A stretch of 64,000 nucleotides of DNA from Botryobacter ruber (lineage in GTDB: Bacteria > Bacteroidota > Bacteroidia > Cytophagales > Hymenobacteraceae): contig NZ_QCZK02000053.1 of assembly GCF_003347595.2 (NCBI RefSeq), positions 1 to 64,000 on the forward strand, given 5' to 3'. The translations under genes and the position numbers were made by a program. The notes beneath the pieces were generated by a model, which saw only the letters and a program-made list of their open reading frames with translations, was not told the origin of the DNA and made no database searches. This document shows, piece after piece, positions 16,000 to 25,070 of the stretch. Position 1 is the stretch's first letter. The number at the start of each line of letters is the position of its first letter.

Positions 16000-16854
16000 C
16001 TACACCCTGCTTTTCTGCGGTGCCTGTCCGACAGGTGTGCCATTTGGCTGCACGGCCACCGGGTTACGCCACACCCTGTACAGGATAACCAGCCCGATCA
16101 GAATAAGCGGAATACTCAAAAGCTGCCCCATGTTCAGGAACATGGCTTCCTCCCACTTTTCCTGTGCTTCTTTCAGGAACTCGATCAGCAGGCGCGAGGT
16201 AAACAACACCGTCACGAACAAACCGAACAGCAGCCCGCGGGGAATACCGCCTCTGTACTTGCTCCACAACAGGTAGAGCACTACAAAAATCGCAAATGCT
16301 GCCAGCGACTCATACAGCTGTGTAGGGTGGCGGGGCACCAGCGGCGTAAACTCCGTATTACGGACAAATTCAAAGGCCCAGGGCAAATCGGAAGGCCTGC
16401 CAACAATTTCTGAATTCATCAGGTTGCCCAACCGGATAAGCGCACCGCCCAGCGCCACCACGATCACGATGCGGTCCAGCACCCACAAATAATCCAGCTT
16501 CAAACGGCGGCTGAACAGCCAGAGGGCAACCAGAATACCAATGGTAGCGCCATGGCTGGCGAGTCCGCCACGCCATATTTTCAGGATCTCAATTGGGTTG
16601 CTCAGGTAATAGTCCGGGTCGTAGAACAGCACGTGCCCCAGCCTGGCGCCCAGCACCGTACCCACAATCATGTAGAGCGTAATCACGTCCACATCGCCTT
16701 CGGTACGGCCTTCGGCTACGTAAATTTTGGTAAGAATGCGCTGGCCAATTACAAAGCCCAGGGCAAAAAGCAGCCCGTACCAGCGGATGGAAAGGGGACC
16801 AATGGAAAAAATTTCAGGATCTACATTCCAGGTAATATAATGGAGTAAGCTCAT
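16000..16854 (-). CDS. lgt: Prolipoprotein diacylglyceryl transferase
   Basis: This inner-membrane enzyme transfers diacylglyceryl from phosphatidylglycerol to the lipobox cysteine of prolipoproteins, the first step of lipoprotein maturation. It has 284 residues from the ATG at 16854; a longer frame reaching 16974 exists, but MSLLHYITWNVDPEIF matches family N-termini. About seven membrane segments are visible. Signature pieces are IRWYGLLFALGFVIG, GGLASHGATIG (the catalytic His region), LGNLMNSEIVGRP, and PTQLYESL. Likely clients in this window are the lipoproteins at 24518, 49320, 50194 and 60200. A terminator shared with the convergent gene lies just downstream. Confidence 0.94.
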   Translation of the reverse strand: MSLLHYITWNVDPEIFSIGPLSIRWYGLLFALGFVIGQRILTKIYVAEGRTEGDVDVITLYMIVGTVLGARLGHVLFYDPDYYLSNPIEILKIWRGGLASHGATIGILVALWLFSRRLKLDYLWVLDRIVIVVALGGALIRLGNLMNSEIVGRPSDLPWAFEFVRNTEFTPLVPRHPTQLYESLAAFAIFVVLYLLWSKYRGGIPRGLLFGLFVTVLFTSRLLIEFLKEAQEKWEEAMFLNMGQLLSIPLILIGLVILYRVWRNPVAVQPNGTPVGQAPQKSRV

Positions 16855-17063
16855 AAGGCAGTTAAATGTCGCTCCAAAGTTACAATAAAACATGGAGGGG
16901 AAAAAAATAAGAATGCAGGCAAATGCTGCCAGCCCGGTAGATAACGCTTGAACCAAACGCCACCATATAGCCACCCCAAACTTTTATACTGTAGCCGATT
17001 CACCCGCTGCTGCTGCCTGAACCAGGAAAGAGCAGTAGCACATTAAAAAATCAGCACCATATA

Positions 17064-17100
17064 TTCTGCTGCAGCTGCCACCATTGCCACTGCTCCTGCC
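17064..17100 (-). repeat. GGTGGCAG-family short repeat, copy 5
   Basis: Plus strand reads TTCTGCTGCAGCTGCCACCA followed by TTGCCACTGCTCC. It lies just before the pyk terminator. Confidence 0.75.
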
Positions 17101-17107
17101 CGAAAAC

Positions 17108-17161
17108 AAAAAAAGAGGAATAGTCCTGGACCAGGTAAGATCCAGGGCATTTCCTCTTTAC
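17108..17161 (-). terminator. Terminator of the IPExxxVDY-pyk operon
   Basis: Long stem with AAAGAGGAAA/TTCCTCTTT outer arms and CCTGGA/TCCAGG inner arms; on the minus strand it ends in a T-run. It lies 27 nt beyond the pyk stop. Confidence 0.85.
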
Positions 17162-17187
17162 ATCAATAAAATAAAACCAGCTACTGT

Positions 17188-18612
17188 TTATGCTACACTC
17201 AGTCGGATCATGTTCGTGCGGCGTTTCGCGGTCATTGGCGTGCTGGCCAGGTTGATAAAAATATCGCCCGGAGCTACATGGCCGCTGTCGAGCAGCACCT
17301 GCTTGATATCAGCAATGGTAACATCCGTAGACTCGAACTTGTCGTAGTAGAAGCCCCTGATGCCCCACACCAGGTTGAGTGTGCTCAACAGCCTTTTGTT
17401 ATCCGTAAAAATAAACACATCCGACTTCGGACGGTGCTTTACCAGTTGCAGCGCCGTGTAACCGGATTTGGTCATCCCGATAACGGCACGGGCGTTTGTA
17501 TCGCGGGCCAGGCCGCATGCGTTGGCTACCAGGCTGTCGCTCAGGAAAGTAGGTGAAGCCGGGCTCAAAGGCGGCATTTTGTTGAAAATCGGCGCGCTCT
17601 GCTCCACGTTCAGAATGGTAGAGATCATACTGCGGATAGTTTCCACTGGGTAAGCACCCACAGCCGACTCAGCGCTCAGCATCAGGGTATCGGCACCGTC
17701 AATTACAGCGTTGGCTACGTCGTTTGTCTCAGCCCTGGTCGGACGCGGATTCACGATCATGCTTTCCATCATCTGGGTTGCCACAATCACGGGCTTGGCC
17801 GCTTTGTTACATTTTTCGGTCAGCATTTTCTGCAGCATCGGCACCTGCTCCATACCCACTTCCACACCCAGGTCGCCGCGGGCAACCATTATGGCGTCGG
17901 TAGCAGCAATAATTTCGTCGATGTTTTTAATGGCTTCCGGCTTCTCGATCTTGGCAATCACGCGGGTATCTTTGCCACGCTCCTTAATAATGCGCTTAAT
18001 TTCATGGATATCCTCCACACGACGCACAAAAGAAAGCGCCACCCACTCCAGGTCCTGGTCCAGGCCAAAGTGCAGGTCGCGCAGGTCTTTTTCGGTTAAC
18101 GACGGAGCCGACACCGACGAGTCCGGCAGGTTGATGCCTTTACGGGGTTTCACGATACCGCCGTAAACCACCTCTGTTTCCACTTCCATCACGCCATCGG
18201 TTTCGATTACCTTCAGTTCCAGTTTACCGTCGTCGAGCAGGATGGCGTCGCCTGGTTTCACGTCTGATGCCAGACCGGTGTAGATGGTCGACAGTTTATG
18301 CTGGGTGCTGATGGAGCCGTCGCAGGTAAGCTTGATGCGCTGTCCTTCCTTAATTTCCACGCTGCCGTTTTCTACATCGCCCAGGCGGATTTTAGGTCCC
18401 TGCAAATCCTGCACAAGACAGATATTGGTATTATGCTGGCGGTTAATTTCGCGTACGAAGTTTATAACTTTCAGGTGCTCTTCGTGGGCACCATGAGAGA
18501 AATTCAGACGGAAGGCATTTACGCCTGCGTTTACAAGTGCCAGCAGCCTTTCATAATTATTGCTTGCCGGGCCTACAGTGGCTAAAACTTTTGTTTTGTT
18601 GAAAAATTCCAT
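17188..18612 (-). CDS. pyk: Pyruvate kinase
   Basis: This 474-residue glycolytic enzyme transfers phosphate from phosphoenolpyruvate to ADP. Landmarks in order are NKTKVLATVGPAS at the start, FRLNFSHGAHEEH, the B domain (SISTQHKLSTIYTGLASDV), RRVEDIHEIKRIIKE, IAKIEKPEAIKN with the catalytic Lys, MVARGDLGVEV, ATQMMESMI, and SAESAVGAYPVE. The C-terminal allosteric domain is complete. It lies 2 nt downstream of an IPExxxVDY-family gene, an arrangement I associate with Bacteroidota. A strong terminator follows. Confidence 0.97.
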   Translation of the reverse strand: MEFFNKTKVLATVGPASNNYERLLALVNAGVNAFRLNFSHGAHEEHLKVINFVREINRQHNTNICLVQDLQGPKIRLGDVENGSVEIKEGQRIKLTCDGSISTQHKLSTIYTGLASDVKPGDAILLDDGKLELKVIETDGVMEVETEVVYGGIVKPRKGINLPDSSVSAPSLTEKDLRDLHFGLDQDLEWVALSFVRRVEDIHEIKRIIKERGKDTRVIAKIEKPEAIKNIDEIIAATDAIMVARGDLGVEVGMEQVPMLQKMLTEKCNKAAKPVIVATQMMESMIVNPRPTRAETNDVANAVIDGADTLMLSAESAVGAYPVETIRSMISTILNVEQSAPIFNKMPPLSPASPTFLSDSLVANACGLARDTNARAVIGMTKSGYTALQLVKHRPKSDVFIFTDNKRLLSTLNLVWGIRGFYYDKFESTDVTIADIKQVLLDSGHVAPGDIFINLASTPMTAKRRTNMIRLSVA

Positions 18613-18614
18613 AC

Positions 18615-19043
18615 TCAGAAGATCAGATTATCCTTATTATATAATGTTAATGGGTCTATTTTTTTGACATGCTGTACTACCGGGTTCAGGTGCAGTTTGT
18701 CTACCAGTTCCTGCGAACAGAAGTCTTTCAGTGCGCCTGCTACCTGTACAATATAATCAAACTCTTTAATATCGGGGAGAAGAAATGTGCCTCTCGCGGG
18801 GTTGGAATCCAGTGCTTTATTCCGGAACAACCTTACCACACTGTGTTCGGTATGATACTGGTAATTGGAAATTAAAAAACGGACATGCCCCTGCAACTGG
18901 TAGCACAAATCTGTTTGTTTAACCAGCCGGAACTTGAGCAGCTTGTTAAGCAGCCAGGCAAGTTTGTACTCCTTGGTGGCAGTTGCCACTCCATAGAGTT
19001 CAAACCCATAGTCGTATTCAGTGTCGAGGCGTAGTTTTTTCAT
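18615..19043 (-). CDS. IPExxxVDY family protein
   Basis: This 142-residue protein belongs to a small uncharacterised family named after a motif, here in the variant form LPDIKEFDYIVQV near residue 90. The N-terminus LRLDTEYDYGFELYGVATAT is also typical. There is no signal peptide and no membrane segment, so it is cytosolic. The gene precedes pyk by 2 nt, so translational coupling is likely, and lies divergent to acpP-fabF-rnc. The context suggests a link to central carbon or lipid metabolism, but no activity is known to me. Confidence 0.85.
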   Translation of the reverse strand: MKKLRLDTEYDYGFELYGVATATKEYKLAWLLNKLLKFRLVKQTDLCYQLQGHVRFLISNYQYHTEHSVVRLFRNKALDSNPARGTFLLPDIKEFDYIVQVAGALKDFCSQELVDKLHLNPVVQHVKKIDPLTLYNKDNLIF

Positions 19044-19393
19044 AGAAATGCAAAGAACACCAAAAATAAGATTCTTCCGAAGAAAACTACACAGAAATGT
19101 AAAACTTTTAGCGGGAGATATATATCATCTTTTTGAATACCCATTTTACTTGTAAATATCAAAAAGGAAAATAGGGCTTTAGAGCCACACAAAGCACATT
19201 TACAGAATATATAACCACCTAGCAGCGTAAAACGTTACCCTGTAACAGGCTCTTAAAATCTATGGAAAAGTTTTAGCACGAGCCTTCCGAAGTGCCCCGT
19301 ACAAACTTTAAACAGGCGCATCAAGTAATTTTTTTTGATATTGTCTTCCGAAATATATTTCTTTGCACAGTGTTTTAAAAAACTATAAGAAAA
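19044..19393. other. Divergent regulatory gap between the pyk operon and acpP
   Basis: No gene is seen. The gap is AT-rich and must hold promoters for both directions. It contains a GTTAC-CCT-GTAAC inverted repeat (19234-19246) that could be an operator; a chance origin is equally possible. The acpP promoter is given separately. Confidence 0.5.
19334..19365 (+). promoter_or_regulatory. Bacteroidota-type promoter of acpP
   Basis: TTTG at 19334-19337, a 20-nt spacer, then TTTCTTTG at 19358-19365, which differs by one base from TAnnTTTG. Spacing is as expected for the main sigma factor of this phylum. It lies 28 nt before the acpP start codon. Confidence 0.6.
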
Positions 19394-19630
19394 ATGTCAG
19401 AAATCGCAGAAAAAGTAAAGGCTATTATCATCGATAAGCTTGGTGTTGAAGAAGCAGAGGTAACTCCAGAGGCTAGCTTCACAAACGACCTTGGCGCTGA
19501 TTCACTAGATACTGTTGAGCTTATCATGGAATTCGAAAAAGAATTCAACGTATCTATTCCGGATGATCAGGCTGAAAACATTGCCACAGTAGGTCAGGCT
19601 ATCAGCTATCTTGAAGAGCACGCTAAATAA
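19394..19630 (+). CDS. acpP: Acyl carrier protein
   Basis: This 78-residue acidic four-helix protein carries growing acyl chains on a 4'-phosphopantetheine arm during fatty acid synthesis. The arm attaches to Ser in the GADSLDTVEL motif (about residue 37). Helix I (IAEKVKAIIIDKLGV) and the C-terminal VGQAISYLEEHAK are standard. It is followed by fabF after 63 nt and then rnc, the classical acpP-fabF-rnc cluster. A TTTG-N20-TTTCTTTG promoter lies upstream. Codon use is biased toward common codons, in keeping with high expression. Confidence 0.97.
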   Translation: MSEIAEKVKAIIIDKLGVEEAEVTPEASFTNDLGADSLDTVELIMEFEKEFNVSIPDDQAENIATVGQAISYLEEHAK

Positions 19631-19693
19631 TCTACCTGTTCCCTTTATTTTATTTTAGTTAAATTTCTACTATCTATCCTCTACTAACAGCTT

Positions 19694-20947
19694 ATGGAGC
19701 TTAAGAGAGTTGTAGTCACTGGGCTGGGCGCACTCACGCCAATTGGAAGCACCGTTTCAGAATACTGGAATGGCCTGTCGAATGGCGTGAGTGGCGCTGC
19801 GCCTATTACACGTTTCGACGCAAGTAAATTCAAGACCCAGTTTGCCTGTGAAGTAAAAGGATACTCCCCTGACAACTACTTCGACCGCAAAGAGGCCCGC
19901 AAAATGGACCCTTTTTCCCAGTACGCCATGGTGGTAGCAGAAGAGGCCGTAAACGACTCTAATCTGCTCAATGGCACCTACGATCCTGCCCGCGTGGGTG
20001 TGATCTGGGGTTCCGGCATTGGTGGCCTGCGTACCTTCCAGGAAGAATGTGTTAATTTTGCAAACGGCGACGGCACTCCCCGTTTCAACCCGTTCTTCAT
20101 CCCGAAGATGATTGCCGATATCAGCGCCGGTCACATCTCTATTAAGTATGGTTTCCGCGGACCCAATTTCGTAACGGTGTCTGCCTGTGCTTCTGCCACA
20201 AACGCCCTGATCGATTCGTTCAACTATATCCGCTTGGGTATGGCGGATGTAATTGTGAGCGGTGGTTCTGAGGCTGCTGTAACCGAAGCCGGTGTAGGTG
20301 GTTTTAATGCCCTGAAAGCCCTTTCGGAGCGTAACGATTCTCCCGAAACTGCTTCCCGCCCCTTCGACAAAGACCGCGACGGTTTTGTATTGGGAGAAGG
20401 CGCCGGAGCACTGATCCTGGAAGAATATGAGCACGCCAAAGCACGTGGCGCCAAAATTTACGCCGAAGTTATTGGTGGCGGCATGTCTGCCGATGCGTAT
20501 CACATCACGGCTCCACACCCGGATGGTTTGGGTGCGCTCACGGTAATGCAGAATGTACTGCGCGATGCCAACATCAAACCCGAGGACGTTGATTACATCA
20601 ACGTGCACGGCACTTCTACGCCGCTGGGCGATGTAAGCGAGGTTAAAGCTATTCAGCAGGTGTTCGGAGAGCATGCGTATAAGCTCAACATCAGCTCTAC
20701 CAAGTCCATGACCGGGCACTTACTGGGAGCGGCTGGTGCAATCGAGGCTATTGCTTCTATCCTGGCTATCCAGAACCAGCTGGTACCTCCTACCATCAAC
20801 CACTTTACTGACGACGAAAGCTTCGATCCTGGTCTGAACTTTACATTTAACAAAGCACAGGAGCGCGAAGTTAAGGTAGCTTTAAGCAATACCTTCGGAT
20901 TTGGCGGCCACAATACTTCAGTTTTATTCCGACAATTGAAAGATTAG
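19694..20947 (+). CDS. fabF: Beta-ketoacyl-ACP synthase II
   Basis: This 417-residue thiolase-fold condensing enzyme elongates acyl-ACP with malonyl-ACP. The Cys-His-His triad is visible: Cys in VSACASATNALID (about residue 164), His in NVHGTSTPLGD (about 303), and His in STKSMTGHLLGAAGAIEA (about 340). The N-terminal VVVTGLGALTPIG and C-terminal NTFGFGGHNTSVLF are typical. It sits between acpP and rnc. Its TAG stop overlaps the GTG start of rnc by one base. Confidence 0.97.
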   Translation: MELKRVVVTGLGALTPIGSTVSEYWNGLSNGVSGAAPITRFDASKFKTQFACEVKGYSPDNYFDRKEARKMDPFSQYAMVVAEEAVNDSNLLNGTYDPARVGVIWGSGIGGLRTFQEECVNFANGDGTPRFNPFFIPKMIADISAGHISIKYGFRGPNFVTVSACASATNALIDSFNYIRLGMADVIVSGGSEAAVTEAGVGGFNALKALSERNDSPETASRPFDKDRDGFVLGEGAGALILEEYEHAKARGAKIYAEVIGGGMSADAYHITAPHPDGLGALTVMQNVLRDANIKPEDVDYINVHGTSTPLGDVSEVKAIQQVFGEHAYKLNISSTKSMTGHLLGAAGAIEAIASILAIQNQLVPPTINHFTDDESFDPGLNFTFNKAQEREVKVALSNTFGFGGHNTSVLFRQLKD

Positions 20948-21687
20948 TGTTTGGACCTATCAAGCCGGTAAGGCGTATATACCAACGTATTTTTACAAAA
21001 GATAAAGACCTGGTACGTGCCATTGCCGGTATTATAGGCGTCACACCCGATAATATACGCCTGTACAAGCTTGCCCTTACCCATACCTCGTTTGCACGCC
21101 AGGCGGCTGCCGGCAAGCATGAAACAAACGAGCGCCTGGAGTTTTTGGGCGATGCTGTATTGGGCGCCATTGTGGCCGAACACTTATTCAAGAAGTTCCC
21201 GTACGAAGACGAAGGTTTCCTGACCGAAATCCGCTCCCGAATTGTTAACCGCGAATCGCTTAACCACATTGCCTTAAAAATCGGCCTTAACCTGCTGGTG
21301 AAGGTCGAAACTTCCAGCTACAACAACCGCCACAAATCGGTTCATGGCAATGCCCTGGAAGCATTGGTAGGCGCTATTTACCTGGACAAAGGCTACGACA
21401 GAACCAAGCTGTTTGTACTCAACAAGCTGATCAAGCCGTACATCGACCTGCACAGCCTCACCACCACCACTTCCAATTTCAAGAGCAAGCTGATTGAGTG
21501 GGCGCAAAGCCAGAACCTCGACATCCGCTTCGAAATTGTAAACCGCAAGCAGCAGGGCAACACCACCGAATTTACCTGCGAGGTGTACATCGACAACAAA
21601 CCGATTGCCGTGGGCGTGGGCCTTTCCAAGAAAAAAGCAGACCAGTCTGCCGCCGAAAAATCGCTGGAGTTCCTGAATATATCCTAG
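20947..21687 (+). CDS. rnc: Ribonuclease III
   Basis: This 246-residue double-strand-specific endoribonuclease processes rRNA precursors and structured mRNAs. The catalytic domain carries NERLEFLGDAVLGAIVAEHL (signature, about residues 60-79) and HGNALEALVGAIYLDKG, whose acidic residues bind magnesium. A C-terminal dsRNA-binding domain follows (about 170-245, FKSKLIEWAQSQNLDIRFE and KKKADQSAAEKSLEFL). The start is GTG, overlapping the fabF stop by one base, which indicates translational coupling. Confidence 0.96.
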   Translation: MFGPIKPVRRIYQRIFTKDKDLVRAIAGIIGVTPDNIRLYKLALTHTSFARQAAAGKHETNERLEFLGDAVLGAIVAEHLFKKFPYEDEGFLTEIRSRIVNRESLNHIALKIGLNLLVKVETSSYNNRHKSVHGNALEALVGAIYLDKGYDRTKLFVLNKLIKPYIDLHSLTTTTSNFKSKLIEWAQSQNLDIRFEIVNRKQQGNTTEFTCEVYIDNKPIAVGVGLSKKKADQSAAEKSLEFLNIS

Positions 21688-21745
21688 CTTACCAGCTGCT
21701 TTTCTCCGCACCTACTTTTTCGCCTTTCCTTTAGCTAGCAAAAGC

Positions 21746-21778
21746 TTTCTGCAGCTGCCACCACAGCCGCTGCTCCTT
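21746..21778 (-). repeat. GGTGGCAG-family short repeat, copy 6
   Basis: Well-conserved copy; plus strand reads GCAGCTGCCACCACAGCCGC followed by TGCTCC. It lies between rnc and nadE. Confidence 0.8.
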
Positions 21779-21884
21779 TACTGGCACCGCCCCCTGCTAC
21801 TTTGTAGTTTTCCCTGCTCCGGGGTACTAATTTATTCCAACAAAGCTTAACTTGCCTTCCTTTAGTTGCGTTAGACAACCTGAT

Positions 21885-23768
21885 ATGGAAGATATAAGAC
21901 TAATACTGGCGGGGGCTGCCCTAAACCAGACCCCAATGGCATGGGAGGAAAACCTCCTGAACATCAAGAATGCCATCGACGAGGCGAAAACCCATAACAC
22001 CGATATTCTGCTGCTACCGGAGCTGTGCATTACAGGCTATGGCTGCGAAGATCTGTTCCTGAGCCCCTGGTTTGCCGACAGCGCCTTCGAAAAGCTGCTC
22101 GAAATAAAGGAGTGGTGCGACGGCCTTACCGTTTGCGTTGGCATCCATATAATCTTTGAACGGGATGTGTACAACACGGCCTGCGTTATCCGCAACAAAG
22201 AAATAGTGGGCTTTACGGCCAAGCAGTTCCTGGCGCGGGATGGGGTGCATTACGAGCCGCGTTGGTTTACGCCCTGGCCGGCCAACGAGGTACGGGAGTT
22301 CGAGATGATGGGGCAGCGCTACCCGCTCGGCGATATTATTTATGAGGAGAAAGGCATCAAATTCGCTTTCGAAATTTGCGAGGATGCCTGGCGACCGAAT
22401 CGCCCTGCGGAACGCCACATGCCCAAGGGTGTGCAGTTAATCCTGAACCCGAGCGCCAGCCACTTTGCCCTCAGCAAAACGGATCTGCGGTACCGGCTGG
22501 TGGTAGAGGCCTCAAAGAAGTACCAGTGCGCTTACCTCTATGCCAACCTGCTGGGTAACGAAGCCGGCCGCATGATCTACGACGGCGAAGTACTGATCGC
22601 ACAGAACGGCAAACCGATACGTCGCAACGACCTGCTCTGCTTTAAAGATGTAGACCTGGAAGTGGCCGAGGTGTGCTTCGGGGAGAATCCTGAGATAACA
22701 GACATCATAGAGTACCTCCCGCCGATTGATGAGAACAAAGAGCTGATTGCCGCCCTGAGCCTGGCCCTGTTCGATTACATGCGCAAGAGCCGCAGCCGTG
22801 GTTTTGTGCTCTCGCTGAGTGGTGGCGCCGACTCTTCGTGCTGTGCCGTAGCCGTGGCCGAAATGGTGAAGCGGGGTGTTCAGAGCCTGGGTGTTCTGCT
22901 GTTTGTGGCTAAAACACGCATGTTCTCGATGCACGACATGGATTATTTTGACTCTATCCCGGTAGAGCAGGCGATAAAGGAGCTGACGGGTCTCTTGCTT
23001 ACCTGCGCCTACCAGGGCACCGTTAACTCCTCCGACGAAACCTACAACTCCGCCAAAGAACTGGCCGACTCCATTGGCGCCGTTTTCCACAGCTGGACCA
23101 TCGACGATGAAGTGAGTGGCTACATTTCCAAAATAGAAGATGCAATTGAGCGGCCCCTGACCTGGGAGCAGGACGATATTACACTGCAGAACATACAGGC
23201 CCGGGTACGTGCTCCTGCCATCTGGATGCTGGCCAACATCAACAACGCGCTGCTGCTGGCGACCTCCAACCGAAGCGAAGCAGCCGTAGGCTATGCTACG
23301 ATGGATGGCGACACGGCCGGCAGCATCTCGCCTATTGCCGGCATCGACAAGGCCTTTATCCGGCAGTTCCTGATCTGGATGCAGGAGGCGCTGGGGTACG
23401 AGGGGCTACAGCATGTGAACCAGCTGCAGCCAACCGCAGAACTACGCCCGGCCTCCGAGTCGCAGACCGACGAAAAGGACCTGATGCCTTACGATATTCT
23501 GAACCTGATAGAGCGGCTGGCGTTTCATGATCGTTTATCGCCCAAGCAGGTCTTTGAGCACCTGATCACGAATGATGTAGCCGGCACAGAACAGGCCGAA
23601 GCCTATGTGAGAAAATTTTATGCGCTGTGGTCGCGCAACCAGTGGAAGCGTGAGCGCTATGCCCCCTCCTTCCACCTCGACGATTACAACCTGGACCCAC
23701 GAAGCTGGCTACGCTTCCCGATCTTAAGCGGCGGCTTTGGCGAAGAGCTACGTACCATCAACGATTAA
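21885..23768 (+). CDS. nadE: Glutamine-dependent NAD+ synthetase
   Basis: This 627-residue two-domain enzyme makes NAD+ from nicotinic acid adenine dinucleotide and draws ammonia from glutamine. The N-terminal nitrilase-like glutaminase has its Glu in LLLPELCITGYG, a downstream Lys region, and the nucleophile Cys in FEICEDAWRPN. The C-terminal synthetase has the P-loop-like LSLSGGADSSCCAVAVAEM for ATP and YATMDGDTAGSISPIAGI. The ATG at 21885 is chosen because MEDIRLILAGAALNQTP fits the family start; a TTG 11 codons earlier is also open. A terminator follows at 23788. Confidence 0.95.
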   Translation: MEDIRLILAGAALNQTPMAWEENLLNIKNAIDEAKTHNTDILLLPELCITGYGCEDLFLSPWFADSAFEKLLEIKEWCDGLTVCVGIHIIFERDVYNTACVIRNKEIVGFTAKQFLARDGVHYEPRWFTPWPANEVREFEMMGQRYPLGDIIYEEKGIKFAFEICEDAWRPNRPAERHMPKGVQLILNPSASHFALSKTDLRYRLVVEASKKYQCAYLYANLLGNEAGRMIYDGEVLIAQNGKPIRRNDLLCFKDVDLEVAEVCFGENPEITDIIEYLPPIDENKELIAALSLALFDYMRKSRSRGFVLSLSGGADSSCCAVAVAEMVKRGVQSLGVLLFVAKTRMFSMHDMDYFDSIPVEQAIKELTGLLLTCAYQGTVNSSDETYNSAKELADSIGAVFHSWTIDDEVSGYISKIEDAIERPLTWEQDDITLQNIQARVRAPAIWMLANINNALLLATSNRSEAAVGYATMDGDTAGSISPIAGIDKAFIRQFLIWMQEALGYEGLQHVNQLQPTAELRPASESQTDEKDLMPYDILNLIERLAFHDRLSPKQVFEHLITNDVAGTEQAEAYVRKFYALWSRNQWKRERYAPSFHLDDYNLDPRSWLRFPILSGGFGEELRTIND

Positions 23769-23787
23769 GCTTAACCCGATTTTCAGA

Positions 23788-23828
23788 AACCGGCACTTTG
23801 CATGAGCAGAGTTGCCGGTTTTCTTTTT
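23788..23828 (+). terminator. Terminator of nadE
   Basis: Stem AACCGGCA/TGCCGGTT followed by TTCTTTTT, 20 nt past the stop. Confidence 0.8.
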
Positions 23829-23879
23829 GCGGTAACACAAAGGCTGCAACCGTACTGGACGTTACTGCATATAAATTTC

Positions 23880-23911
23880 AGCAGCAGTGAGTGTGGTGGG
23901 TGGTGCAGCAC
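23880..23911 (+). repeat. GGTGGCAG-family short repeat, copy 7
   Basis: AGCAGCAGTGAGTGTGGTGG followed by GTGGTGCAGCAC; a divergent copy between the convergent nadE and rpsT genes. Confidence 0.6.
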
Positions 23912-23952
23912 AAATATTTTCGATCAAATGGCAATGCAAAACCTTTAACAAC

Positions 23953-23983
23953 ACAAAAAGCCTTACACGTTCGTGCAAGGCTC
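23953..23983 (-). terminator. Terminator of rpsT
   Basis: AGCCTTGCACG/CGTGTAAGGCT hairpin with a T-run on the minus strand, 23 nt past the rpsT stop. Confidence 0.8.
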
Positions 23984-24005
23984 TCAGAGAAGTTGTCTAC
24001 AAAAA

Positions 24006-24269
24006 CTAAGCAGCAGTAGCTAAGCTGTTAACGTATTTCGTTAACTTAGACTTGTTGTTGGCAGCTTTGTTTTTGTGGATGATGTTTTTCTTAGCCAAAC
24101 GGTCAATCATAGAAGAAACTGTCTTCAACAGCTCTTGCGCCTCTGTCTGGTCAGTCGTATTTTTCAACCTCTTGATATAAGTACGGGTTGTTTTCGCCTG
24201 ATATCTGTTACGAAGACGTTTCGCCTCGTTTGATCTGATTCTTTTTAATGCCGACTTATGGTTAGCCAT
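24006..24269 (-). CDS. rpsT: 30S ribosomal protein S20
   Basis: This 87-residue, strongly basic, all-helical protein binds 16S rRNA at the bottom of the small subunit. The opening MANHKSALKRIRSNEAKRLR is the family signature, and the alanine/lysine-rich C-terminus (KNIIHKNKAANNKSKLTKYV) is normal. It stands alone, with its own terminator. Elsewhere S20 regulates its own translation; no such structure could be judged here. Confidence 0.97.
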   Translation of the reverse strand: MANHKSALKRIRSNEAKRLRNRYQAKTTRTYIKRLKNTTDQTEAQELLKTVSSMIDRLAKKNIIHKNKAANNKSKLTKYVNSLATAA

Positions 24270-24457
24270 ATGAATTTATGATATGTTTTGTGCTTTAATC
24301 TAATCCGTAAATGAGTTTGCAAAGGTATAGGTTTGAAATTTAAATTCCAAAGCCCGGCCCGATAAATATCTGCTAAAAGCTTTTCGTTACCGGCTCCAAA
24401 AGTACAACGGAATTCCTGTATTTCCAGCATTCTTCCCTGTTTTCCGGGAGAAGGGAC

Positions 24458-24500
24458 AAAAAAAACCTCCGATGCAGTTTACTTGCTGCACCGGAGGTTT
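24458..24500 (-). terminator. Terminator of the acidic lipoprotein gene
   Basis: AACCTCCG/CGGAGGTT stem with inner TGCAG/CTGCA pairing; on the minus strand it ends in eight T. It lies 18 nt past the stop. Confidence 0.85.
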
Positions 24501-24517
24501 CCTGCATTAGCTGTTAA

Positions 24518-24937
24518 TTACTGATGGTCCTTGTGTACATCTACGTCAACATCCACATCTTCCACTCCACGAAGCCGCTCCTGAACCTTGTTTTCGGTTC
24601 TTTCCCAACGACCTTTCAGCTCATTCCACTCGCGTTTCGTTTCTTCGTCCCAGGTACTGCTTCTGGCTTCCAGTTCTGCCTCGCGCCTGTCGTACTCGGC
24701 GTTCAGCTCAGCCCACTCCTGCTCGGTAGCAGTTTCGGCCTTGGCTTCGTTCTCATTTACCCAAACTTCAAAATCATTATATTCCCTGTCTGTTTCAACA
24801 GCTGCGTCGGTTGCTTCGGTTTGCATTTCGTCTATCTCGGCGTTTGTTTCTTCTCGTGTTTCCTGGCTACAGGCAAACATAAATACACCGATCATTAATG
24901 CATATGTTACAGTTTTCAGTTTTGCTAATATTTCCAT
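24518..24937 (-). CDS. Putative lipoprotein, glutamate-rich coiled-coil
   Basis: I do not recognise a named family. The 139-residue product has a type II signal peptide ending MIGVFMFAC, with the lipid-bearing Cys at about residue 23 after SQE-type surroundings. The rest is highly charged, rich in E, W and R (EQEWAELNAEYDRREAELEA, EETKREWNELKGRWERTENK), and probably forms one or two long helices. The C-terminus is DVDVDVDVHKDHQ, a short acidic repeat. The repeated W-x-E-L-x-G/A helix pattern recalls small envelope stress or CsbD-like helical proteins, but this is only a resemblance. It is monocistronic, with a strong terminator. Confidence 0.8.
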   Translation of the reverse strand: MEILAKLKTVTYALMIGVFMFACSQETREETNAEIDEMQTEATDAAVETDREYNDFEVWVNENEAKAETATEQEWAELNAEYDRREAELEARSSTWDEETKREWNELKGRWERTENKVQERLRGVEDVDVDVDVHKDHQ

Positions 24938-25070
24938 AAGTTTAAAACATTTTTGTAATAAAGCTTGTTACGTAATAAACAGAATAATGATATACACTTT
25001 TTGTGTTAATCGTTAAAAAAAGCTGTTTATCATCTAATTTTAATATTTAATCCAGCAGTTTTTACGCATC

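Noticed and set aside
19757..20719. 320-codon open frame on the minus strand
   Set aside because: Antisense to fabF, whose catalytic motifs are all intact; the antisense product has no domain.
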